Assembly: GCA_902798285.1 (NCBI GenBank) | Contig: CADBVZ010000005.1 | Coordinates: 123,806 to 187,805 of the forward strand | DNA length: 64,000 nt | Source: an uncultured Prevotella sp. | GTDB taxonomy: Bacteria; Bacteroidota; Bacteroidia; Bacteroidales; Bacteroidaceae | Reading direction: 5' to 3' | Shown here: piece by piece, positions 9,344-16,346 of the stretch | Layout: every line of letters starts with the position of its first letter | Numbering within the stretch: position 1 is the stretch's first letter | Position numbers and translations under genes: made by a program | Notes under the pieces: model-generated | Seen by the model: only the letters and a program-made list of their open reading frames with translations | Told to the model about the DNA's origin: nothing | Databases searched by the model: none

Positions 9344-9351
9344 CAAAGGTA
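9344..9351 (-). promoter_or_regulatory. Promoter -7 box for the SGNH esterase gene
   Basis: The minus strand reads TACCTTTGC, a perfect TAnnTTTG box, 27 bases before the esterase ATG. It sits only 21 bases from the opposing box at 9373, so the two promoters are interleaved. Confidence 0.7.
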
Positions 9352-9372
9352 CGAAAAATAAATTAAAAGTGC

Positions 9373-9380
9373 TATCTTTG
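9373..9380 (+). promoter_or_regulatory. Promoter -7 box for the alpha/beta-hydrolase gene
   Basis: TATCTTTGC matches TAnnTTTG, 25 bases before the ATG at 9406. It is divergent from and overlapping the promoter region of the gene on the other strand. Confidence 0.7.
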
Positions 9381-9405
9381 CAGCCAAAATAAAACCAAAA
9401 CAACA

Positions 9406-10254
9406 ATGAAAAGTCTGAAATCAATCATTTCAATGCTGTTGCTGGCTTGTTCTGCATCAGCTTTTTCACAAAAAGGAACAACAATGGAATTATGGCCAAA
9501 TGGAGCGCCAAACACGAATGGCGACGATAAGGACAAGGCAGAACTCACCGTTTATCTGCCCGATGCAAAGAAAGCTACAGGACGTGCCGTAGTGTGCTGT
9601 CCTGGAGGAGGTTACACTCATCTTGCTATGGATCATGAGGGTCATCAGTGGGCCTCGTTCTTCAACAATCAGGGCATTGCCCTCATCGTGCTCAAGTATC
9701 GCATGCCTCATGGCGATCGTTTCGTGCCTATCTCTGATGCTGAGGAGGCTATGAAGACCGTTCGTCGCAATGCTGCTGCTTGGCATATCAATCCTGCTGA
9801 TGTGGGCATTATGGGCTTCTCGGCTGGTGGTCATCTCGCCTCCACCATCGCTACCCATTCTACTGGCGATGCTGCTCCTAACTTCCAGATTCTCTTCTAT
9901 CCCGTTATTACGATGGATCCTGGCTATACTCATAAAGGTTCGCGCGATAACTTCCTGGGCACCTTTGGCGAAGGTAAGAAAGACCAGAAGGAGATGAAGA
10001 AGCTTGAGGCCGATTATAGCAACGATCTGCAGGTAAATCGCACCACATCACGTGCCTTCCTCGCTCTTAGCGATGACGACAAGGCTGTGCCTGCTGCCAA
10101 TGGATTCAACTACTACCAGCAGCTCTATAAGCACGATGTACCTGCTTCTATCCACATTTACCCCACTGGTGGTCATGGTTGGGGCTATCGCGAATCGTTC
10201 GCCTTCCACTACAATGTCATCTTCGAACTTAAAGCTTGGCTTGAGAGTTTTTAG
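9406..10254 (+). CDS. Secreted alpha/beta-hydrolase, acetylxylan-esterase-like (BD-FAE type)
   Basis: A 282-residue exported hydrolase (signal peptide about residues 1-22, ending ACSASAFS). CCPGGGYTHLAMDHEG is the oxyanion-hole region, GFSAGG puts the nucleophile serine at residue 139, DDKAVP holds the probable acid, and GGHGWG the histidine near the C-terminus. The arrangement matches Bacteroidetes acetylxylan/feruloyl esterases and the wider BD-FAE family. It faces an SGNH esterase across a shared promoter region, suggesting the pair strips acyl groups from dietary polysaccharide. The exact ester cleaved is inference. Confidence 0.85.
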   Translation: MKSLKSIISMLLLACSASAFSQKGTTMELWPNGAPNTNGDDKDKAELTVYLPDAKKATGRAVVCCPGGGYTHLAMDHEGHQWASFFNNQGIALIVLKYRMPHGDRFVPISDAEEAMKTVRRNAAAWHINPADVGIMGFSAGGHLASTIATHSTGDAAPNFQILFYPVITMDPGYTHKGSRDNFLGTFGEGKKDQKEMKKLEADYSNDLQVNRTTSRAFLALSDDDKAVPAANGFNYYQQLYKHDVPASIHIYPTGGHGWGYRESFAFHYNVIFELKAWLESF

Positions 10255-10327
10255 ATTGTAAAACAAATTCGCATGGTTCAAAATGTTTGCTTTTGGGCCC
10301 TATTTTAGGGGCTTTTGGCTCGCTGGG

Positions 10328-10409
10328 ACTTTACTCCGGGTAAAGTCGGACTTTCCTCGGAGTAAACCCCCACTTTCCTCGGAGTAAAGTCCGAGTTTCA
10401 TCGGAGCAT
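10328..10409. repeat. 22-base-period palindromic repeat block, four units
   Basis: Units begin at 10328, 10350, 10372 and 10394, exactly 22 bases apart. Each has a dyad core such as ACTTTACTCCGGGTAAAGT or ACTTTCCTCGGAGTAAA, separated by 3-6 G/C-rich bases, and the last unit ends GGAGCAT. Related blocks lie at 36316-36397 and 23383-23443. Confidence 0.8.
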
Positions 10410-10576
10410 ATTTTTAGAGGTAAAATCTTGTCCTTCGGTTTGTCAAATAAAATTGCAACAAAATAGAAGTTCCCCATCGAATGATGAATTTTTCGCTTAT
10501 TCCTTTACCCTTTGGGAGGCTTGAAGATTATCTCCTAAAAAAATGAAATTTTTTCCCCCATTACAAAACTTTACTG

Positions 10577-10584
10577 TACCTTTG
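10577..10584 (+). promoter_or_regulatory. Promoter -7 box for the GH3 operon
   Basis: TACCTTTGC is 20 bases before the ATG at 10605, giving a leader of only about 16 bases. The upstream TTG at the -33 position is not clear. Confidence 0.65.
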
Positions 10585-10604
10585 CACCCAAATTGTGCAT
10601 AAAG

Positions 10605-12098
10605 ATGAGTCTTACTCAGTTTATAGGAAAACTTTTTGTGCCCCGTCAGCATATCCTGGAAAGGTATCAGAACGAGGGTGAAATCTTGCAGAGAGCCGTG
10701 CTGGATCATCTGGTACAGACGGCTAAGGATACGGAATATGGTCGTAATCACGCGTTTACGGCAGTGAAAGGCTATGATGACTTTATTAGTCATGTACCTG
10801 TGAATACTTACGAGGAGCTGAAGGGCGACATTGACCGTATGCGACAGGGCGAAACAGACATCCTGTGGCCAGGTCGAGTAAAGTGGTATGCCAAGTCATC
10901 GGGTACTACTAATGACAAGTCGAAGTTCATACCCGTGAGTGCTGAAGGATTGAAGAAAATCCATTATGCTGGTGGGTGGGATACTGTGGCTTTCTACTTC
11001 AGGAATAACCCCAAGTCGAAGTTGTTTGATGGCAAGGGACTGATTCTCGGAGGTAGTCATGCACCCAATTATAACATGAAGGACTCTTTGGTGGGCGATT
11101 TGAGTGCTATCCTCATCGAGAACATCAATCCTATAGCTAATTTGGCGCGTGTGCCCAAGAAGCAGACGGCCTTGCTCTCTGATTTTGAGGTGAAGCGTGA
11201 GCGCATAGCTCGAGAGGCGATAAACAAGAACGTCACAAACATCTCGGGTGTGCCTTCATGGATGCTCTCCGTATTGACCCGTATCATGGAAATCACAGGA
11301 AAGAAGCATCTGGAGGAGGTTTGGCCCAATCTGGAAGTGTTCTTCCATGGGGGAGTGGCCTTCACGCCTTATCGTAAACAGTACGAAGAGCTGATTACTT
11401 CGCCAGGTATGCACTATATGGAGACTTACAATGCCAGCGAGGGATTCTTTGGCATTCAGGATGATCCTACGGATAAATCCATGTCGCTGATGATCGACTA
11501 TGGTGTGTTCTATGAGTTCATACCTATGGATGGTGGTGATCCTGTACCCCTCTGGGGTGTGGAGAAGGGCAAGAACTATGCGATGGTCATCTCAACCTCG
11601 TGTGGTCTGTGGCGCTACGAGATCGGCGATACCATTCAGTTTACGTCGACTAATCCCTATAAGTTCATCATCAGCGGACGTACGAAGCATTTTATCAATG
11701 CCTTTGGTGAGGAGCTGATCGTGGATAATGCTGAGCAGGGTCTGGCTTACGCTTGTGAACAAACGGGAGCCGAGGTGTTGGAATACACAGCCGCCCCTGT
11801 GTTTATGGATGCTAACGCTAAATGTCGCCACCAATGGCTCATCGAGTTCTCGAAGCATCCGCAGGATCTTCAGCAATTCTCCGATCTGCTGGATAAACGA
11901 TTGCAAGAGATCAATAGCGACTACGAGGCTAAGCGCTACAAGGATATCACTCTGCAGCATCTGGAGATAGTAGAGGCAAAGCCTAACCTCTTCAACGATT
12001 GGCTGAAGTTGCGTGGTAAACTGGGTGGGCAGCACAAGGTGCCTCGCCTGAGTAACTCGCGCGACACGATTGAACAATTACTGAAACTCAACGCATGA
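10605..12098 (+). CDS. GH3 auxin-responsive-promoter family protein
   Basis: A 497-residue member of the GH3 family, relatives of the plant acyl-acid amido synthetases in the adenylate-forming superfamily. Visible motifs are KSSGTTNDKSKFIPVS near residues 100-115 (the ATP-binding P-loop equivalent), METYNASEGFFGIQ (YxxSE-type motif), and ISGRTKHFINAFGEEL. Bacteroidetes commonly carry one copy, and its substrate is unknown; amide bond formation between an acyl acid and an amine is the family expectation, not shown here. An upstream TTG in frame lies on the promoter and is rejected as start. It overlaps the next gene by four bases. Confidence 0.85.
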   Translation: MSLTQFIGKLFVPRQHILERYQNEGEILQRAVLDHLVQTAKDTEYGRNHAFTAVKGYDDFISHVPVNTYEELKGDIDRMRQGETDILWPGRVKWYAKSSGTTNDKSKFIPVSAEGLKKIHYAGGWDTVAFYFRNNPKSKLFDGKGLILGGSHAPNYNMKDSLVGDLSAILIENINPIANLARVPKKQTALLSDFEVKRERIAREAINKNVTNISGVPSWMLSVLTRIMEITGKKHLEEVWPNLEVFFHGGVAFTPYRKQYEELITSPGMHYMETYNASEGFFGIQDDPTDKSMSLMIDYGVFYEFIPMDGGDPVPLWGVEKGKNYAMVISTSCGLWRYEIGDTIQFTSTNPYKFIISGRTKHFINAFGEELIVDNAEQGLAYACEQTGAEVLEYTAAPVFMDANAKCRHQWLIEFSKHPQDLQQFSDLLDKRLQEINSDYEAKRYKDITLQHLEIVEAKPNLFNDWLKLRGKLGGQHKVPRLSNSRDTIEQLLKLNA

Positions 12099-14047
12099 AG
12101 AAACTCGTATACATACTCTGTATAGCTTGCGCCATCGTATCTTGCGCTCGTATGGGCAATCCTGATGGTGGTTGGTACGACGATGATCCACCCAAGGTGG
12201 TGAGTTGCTCGCCAGCTGACCAATCGGTGAATGTAACTTCGAAGAAGATCACCATTCTCTTCGACGAATACATCAAGCTAGAGGATGCTACGAACAAGGT
12301 TATCGTATCGCCCCCACAATTGGAGGTGCCAGAGATGAAGGCTGCTGGTAAGAAGATTATTGTAGAGTTGCAGGATTCGTTGAAACCTAACACCACCTAT
12401 ACCATCGATTTCAGTGATGCCATCAGCGACAATAACGAGGGAAATCCCATGGGCTCGTTTACCTATAGTTTCTCAACGGGTGAGCAGATTGATACCTTCG
12501 AGGTATCAGGCTATGTGCTCGATGCCAGCAACTTGGAGCCTATCAAGGGAATCTCGGTAGGTCTATACGATGATTTGGCCGACTCGGCTTTCAAGACCAA
12601 ACCCATGTTGCGTGTGTCGCGAACTGATAGTCGTGGACATTTTGTGGTAAAGGGCATCGCTCCAGGAACCTATCGTGCCTATGCCCTGCAGGATATGGAT
12701 AATGACTATCGTTTTACACAGAAAGGCGAGACGATGGCGTTTAATCATGAGACATTCACACCTGGTTCAAAGCCTGATATCCGTGTTGATACCGTTTGGC
12801 GCGACACGCTACATATCGACCAGCTAATACAAGTGCCTTACACTCACTTCCTCCCTGATGATATTACGTTGTTGGCCTTTACCCATACGTTGACAGATCG
12901 TTATCTTATAAAGACGGAGCGTGTGGAGGCTAATAAGTTCTCGCTATATTTCAGTTATGGCCACGAGGAACTGCCCCAAATCAAAGGCTTAAACTTCGAT
13001 GCTGACAATGCCTTTGTTGTTGAGACTGACGAGAAACAGGATACATTACACTACTGGTTGCGCGACTCGATGCTCATCAATCAGGATACACTACGTATGG
13101 AACTCACCTACATGATGACAGATACGTTAGGCAATCTGGTGAGTCAGACTGATACCCTCGATGTGCTGGCAAAGACATCTTACGAAAAGCGCATGAAGGC
13201 ATTAGAGAAGGAAATAGCCGATTGGAAGAAAGAGCAGGACAAACGCAAGAAGCGTGATGAGCCTTATGACTCCATATATCCTGTAAAACCACTCGATGTG
13301 AAGATAAATGCGCCTTCGTCGATGGATCCCGATGGAAAGGTAACAGTAGAAATGCCAGCACCTTTACAACATTGTGACACTTCTGCTGTGAAACTCTATT
13401 CGATGATAGACTCTGTGTGGTATGAATCCACCTGTAAGTTGGAGCCAGTACCCTACACCCTGCGTGAATTTGAGATCAATGCCGAATGGCGACCAGGTAT
13501 AGAATATAGTCTGGAGATAGATTCAGCGGCATTCGTGGATATGTATGGACGTGCTTCAAATCCTTTCAAGCAGGGACTGAAGGTAAAGACGGAGGATGAG
13601 TATAGCAACCTGAAGCTCACCATTGCTGGTGTAGAGGACGATTCGCTGATGATTGTCCAATTGCTCAATTCCTCAGATGCCATACAGAAGGAAGTGAAGG
13701 TCGTAAACCATGTGGCCCAGTTTAACTACGTAAAGCCTGGGCAGTATTATGTTCGTGCCTTTATCGATAACAATGGCAACGGAGTTTGGGATACAGGCGA
13801 TTACGATGCTGATCGTCAGGCTGAGGCTGTGTACTACTATCCCAGAGAGATAGACTGTAAGGAGAAATGGGATGTGACACAGGTTTGGAACGTAAACGCC
13901 ACGAAGCGTTTCCTCCAGAAACCTTTGAAGATTACGAAGCAGAAGCCCGATGCTGAGAAAAAGCTAAAGAACCGTAATGCCCAGCGTGCTAAGGAGCTTG
14001 GCATACCCTATAATCAGAAGAACGTAAAAAGCAATAAGGAGAAATAA
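12095..14047 (+). CDS. Ig-like (SbsA/Big_5-type) domain lipoprotein
   Basis: A 650-residue lipoprotein: the signal peptide ends CAIVSC, giving a lipobox cysteine at about residue 17. The next 100 residues (VVSCSPADQSVNVTSKKITI onward) look like an SbsA Ig-like domain. A carboxypeptidase-regulatory-like beta domain follows (VSGYVLDASNLEPIKGISVG). A basic coiled segment lies around residues 365-390, and the C-terminus is lysine-rich. It begins in an ATGA overlap with the GH3 gene and ends three bases before the next ATG. Function unknown; probably an envelope lipoprotein exposed to the periplasm or surface. Confidence 0.8.
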   Translation: MKKLVYILCIACAIVSCARMGNPDGGWYDDDPPKVVSCSPADQSVNVTSKKITILFDEYIKLEDATNKVIVSPPQLEVPEMKAAGKKIIVELQDSLKPNTTYTIDFSDAISDNNEGNPMGSFTYSFSTGEQIDTFEVSGYVLDASNLEPIKGISVGLYDDLADSAFKTKPMLRVSRTDSRGHFVVKGIAPGTYRAYALQDMDNDYRFTQKGETMAFNHETFTPGSKPDIRVDTVWRDTLHIDQLIQVPYTHFLPDDITLLAFTHTLTDRYLIKTERVEANKFSLYFSYGHEELPQIKGLNFDADNAFVVETDEKQDTLHYWLRDSMLINQDTLRMELTYMMTDTLGNLVSQTDTLDVLAKTSYEKRMKALEKEIADWKKEQDKRKKRDEPYDSIYPVKPLDVKINAPSSMDPDGKVTVEMPAPLQHCDTSAVKLYSMIDSVWYESTCKLEPVPYTLREFEINAEWRPGIEYSLEIDSAAFVDMYGRASNPFKQGLKVKTEDEYSNLKLTIAGVEDDSLMIVQLLNSSDAIQKEVKVVNHVAQFNYVKPGQYYVRAFIDNNGNGVWDTGDYDADRQAEAVYYYPREIDCKEKWDVTQVWNVNATKRFLQKPLKITKQKPDAEKKLKNRNAQRAKELGIPYNQKNVKSNKEK

Positions 14048-14050
14048 GAT

Positions 14051-14863
14051 ATGAAAAGATTACTATTGTTTATACTATTCACTTTTCATTGTTCGCTGTT
14101 CGCTTCCTTTGCACAGTGTGGCATAGAGAACACAGCGTTTAAGAGCGGAGAGTCACTTAGCTATGATCTCTACTTCAACTGGAAGTTTATCTGGATGAAG
14201 GTGGGTACGGCTCAGATGGATACGAAGATGACGAAGTTTGAAGGTAAGGATGCCTGGAAGTCATATCTCATTACTCGTGGTAATAGTAAGCTCGACAAGT
14301 ATTTCACTATGCGCGATACGTTGCTCTCATATTGTAATCCAGACCTCTCACCGCTTTACTTCCGTAAAGGTGCACGTGAGGGCGATCGCTACTATGTAGA
14401 CGAGATATGGTACAGCTATCCCAATAGCTTCTGCCAGCTGAAGAAACATCGTATAGCTGCTGATGGTGAGCACACGTGGAAGACCTCTACCTATAAGACT
14501 TGTATCTACGATATGATGTCTATATTCCTTCGTGCTCGTAATTTCGATGGTGCGAAGATGAAGAAGGGAGAAGTGATTCCCATGCCTATCAGCGATGCCA
14601 AGAGTCTGACGAATTCCTGGTTGGAATATCGTGGCAAGGAGACATTCAAAATGAACGAATCGAAGGAGAAGTTCCGTTGTATGGTGTTCTCATTCTATGA
14701 GCGCGAAGACGGAAAGAGCCATGAACTCATCCGTTTCTATATTACCGATGATCAGAACCATATACCAGTACGCCTCGACATGTTCCTTTCATTCGGAAGT
14801 GCCAAGGCGTATCTGAAGAGTTATAAAGGTGTTCGAAGTCCAATGACTGCAAAGATCAAGTAA
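14051..14863 (+). CDS. DUF3108-type secreted protein
   Basis: A 270-residue exported protein (signal peptide about 1-21, MKRLLLFILFTFHCSLFASF then AQC). The sequence FKSGESLSYDLYFNWKFIWM followed by a beta-rich body and a final YLKSYKGVR matches the DUF3108 family found in Bacteroidetes and proteobacteria, whose function is not established. It is third in a tight operon with the Ig-like lipoprotein and the GH3 protein, so a joint envelope role is likely. A cysteine right after the AQ of the signal peptide might also make it a lipoprotein, although the preceding residues (SFAQC) are a poor lipobox. Confidence 0.75.
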   Translation: MKRLLLFILFTFHCSLFASFAQCGIENTAFKSGESLSYDLYFNWKFIWMKVGTAQMDTKMTKFEGKDAWKSYLITRGNSKLDKYFTMRDTLLSYCNPDLSPLYFRKGAREGDRYYVDEIWYSYPNSFCQLKKHRIAADGEHTWKTSTYKTCIYDMMSIFLRARNFDGAKMKKGEVIPMPISDAKSLTNSWLEYRGKETFKMNESKEKFRCMVFSFYEREDGKSHELIRFYITDDQNHIPVRLDMFLSFGSAKAYLKSYKGVRSPMTAKIK

Positions 14864-14879
14864 ACACCTTATATGATAG

Positions 14880-14908
14880 AGCCAGGGAAATCAATCCCTG
14901 GCTTTTTC
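14880..14908. terminator. Bidirectional hairpin terminator
   Basis: AGCCAGGGA (14880-14888) pairs with TCCCTGGCT (14895-14903) around six bases and is followed by TTTTT. The stop codon of the opposing phosphatase gene (14891-14893) lies inside the loop, so convergent genes share it. Confidence 0.75.
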
Positions 14909-16225
14909 GAATTCAGCAATCTTATTGAGGTAATAATCTCTAAGTTCCTCCCAATTGTAGTAGGGCCATTGGTTAGTATTAATGGGTAGGTAAGCCTCGC
15001 GCTCATTCAGCAGAGCTTTCACAAGGACAGGACCCGGCTTTGGCAGACCCTTGCCTTTTCCTTTAGGCTTGGTTGGGAGGGGCTTGTAGAATATCAACTG
15101 AATATTGCAGCCCATGGGGAATATGCGATAGTTACGCCAATATTTGTCGAGCTCGTCAAGGTTCTCCACAGCCATACCACAGTTGTCGAGTTCCAACAGA
15201 CAGGCCAAAGGCATGACACATACCTCGTGGCCGAAACGCAAGGTTGCCTGAGTCTGAGTAACGGTATCAGCCGTTTCAATGATGTTCTTCAACAGGTTCA
15301 GCTGGCTGAATGGCATTATTCCGCCTGAAACAGGTGAAGCACCATAGTCGAGATACCAGCCAATATTCTTTTGGCGCCACTGGTCGTAAATCTCCTCTTC
15401 GGTAAAGAGTGAGAAGAGCTCAAGGTCAGTATCATGGCTCTGCATGTTGCATGCCACATGGAACAGCTGACGCATCAGGGCACCAGCACTGATGTTGTTG
15501 TAAACAAAGTCCTGATCATTGAAGAGTATACGCATCAGGCGCTCAGGATGTGTCCATCGCAATGAGTACTCCATATCCTCCTTATCGCCTGTTGATTTTC
15601 CCAACTTCTTGACGATACCATCCCATTGCTGGTTCAGGTAATATTGCAGACTCTCACTCACGTCATTATGGATACGGGCAGTAGGATTGGCAGCAGCCAA
15701 CTCCTCACACTCGGCAATCATCGAGAGGATACAACGGTTCACAACGGTAGAGCGTGCATCAATCATTACACCTTTCTTCTTAAAGATCTCAGGGAAGTTC
15801 TGTGTCATGCGTTTGCCGATACCATGGTGCTGGCGCTCGCCAACAGTAGTCAGATCGCCTAAACGTAGAGTACTGGTGGCATAGATGGCCTCTAAGGTCT
15901 CAAGTGTCTTTTCGCCCACAGGAGTCAGTTTCCCCTGTTCTTTAGCCATCTTCAGAGTGGCGATAGGGCGACTGTAGTTGCCATCGCTGATAAGCCAGCG
16001 TGATCCATGACGGCCATAATGACTCATATAATAAGGTTCGTAGCCTTTAGGGGTCGGAGTCAGTGGCTTGTCAGACAACTGACGATCATAATCTAAGTAG
16101 TTACTGCCAGCCAAGAAATGGTTCTCCGCTATTTCCTCCTTAGCAGATTTCTCGAATACAGGCGCTTTCTGAGCCTGGGCTGCCATCGCACATCCGATAG
16201 CAAATAATAATAGTTGATGTCTCAT
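14891..16225 (-). CDS. Secreted histidine-type (acid) phosphatase
   Basis: A 444-residue exported member of the histidine acid phosphatase branch (multiple inositol-polyphosphate phosphatase/phytase-like). The start at 16225 gives the signal peptide MRHQLLLFAIGCAMAAQAQ; the longer frame would cross the promoter. MSHYGRHGSRWL holds the RHGxR catalytic motif near residue 68, and FGHEVCVMPLACLL holds an HE dipeptide where family members have HD/HAE proton donors. The middle of the protein is helical, as in the alpha domain of the family. Phytate or sugar-phosphate scavenging is plausible, but the substrate is not proven. Confidence 0.83.
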   Translation of the reverse strand: MRHQLLLFAIGCAMAAQAQKAPVFEKSAKEEIAENHFLAGSNYLDYDRQLSDKPLTPTPKGYEPYYMSHYGRHGSRWLISDGNYSRPIATLKMAKEQGKLTPVGEKTLETLEAIYATSTLRLGDLTTVGERQHHGIGKRMTQNFPEIFKKKGVMIDARSTVVNRCILSMIAECEELAAANPTARIHNDVSESLQYYLNQQWDGIVKKLGKSTGDKEDMEYSLRWTHPERLMRILFNDQDFVYNNISAGALMRQLFHVACNMQSHDTDLELFSLFTEEEIYDQWRQKNIGWYLDYGASPVSGGIMPFSQLNLLKNIIETADTVTQTQATLRFGHEVCVMPLACLLELDNCGMAVENLDELDKYWRNYRIFPMGCNIQLIFYKPLPTKPKGKGKGLPKPGPVLVKALLNEREAYLPINTNQWPYYNWEELRDYYLNKIAEFEKARD

Positions 16226-16255
16226 ATTGTTTGTAGTTTTTAATCTTAGTGGGCG

Positions 16256-16263
16256 CAAAGATA
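16256..16263 (-). promoter_or_regulatory. Promoter -7 box for the histidine phosphatase gene
   Basis: The minus strand reads TATCTTTGC, 30 bases before the ATG at 16225. Confidence 0.65.
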
Positions 16264-16292
16264 CAAAAAAGTGGGTAATAATCCAAATATAT

Positions 16293-16323
16293 TTGGTTAT
16301 TTGCCTAAAAAGATATACCTTTG
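16293..16323 (+). promoter_or_regulatory. Bacteroidetes promoter for the secreted CotH gene
   Basis: TTG at 16293-16295 and TACCTTTG at 16316-16323 are separated by 20 bases, matching the -33/-7 layout. The ATG at 16347 follows by 23 bases. Confidence 0.75.
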
Positions 16324-16346
16324 CATCCCGAAAATGTCAACTGTCG

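Larger units (their letters stand above)
10255..10604. other. 350-base intergenic stretch carrying a palindromic repeat block
   Basis: Apart from the 22-base-period repeat at 10328-10409 and the promoter box at 10577, I see no open frame or further structure. It includes an AT-rich segment at 10410-10570 without a recognisable signal. Confidence 0.6.

Noticed and set aside
10328-10409. CRISPR array, suggested by regular repeats
   Set aside because: The period is only 22 bases with 3-6 base gaps, the units are palindromes, no unique spacers exist and no cas genes are near.
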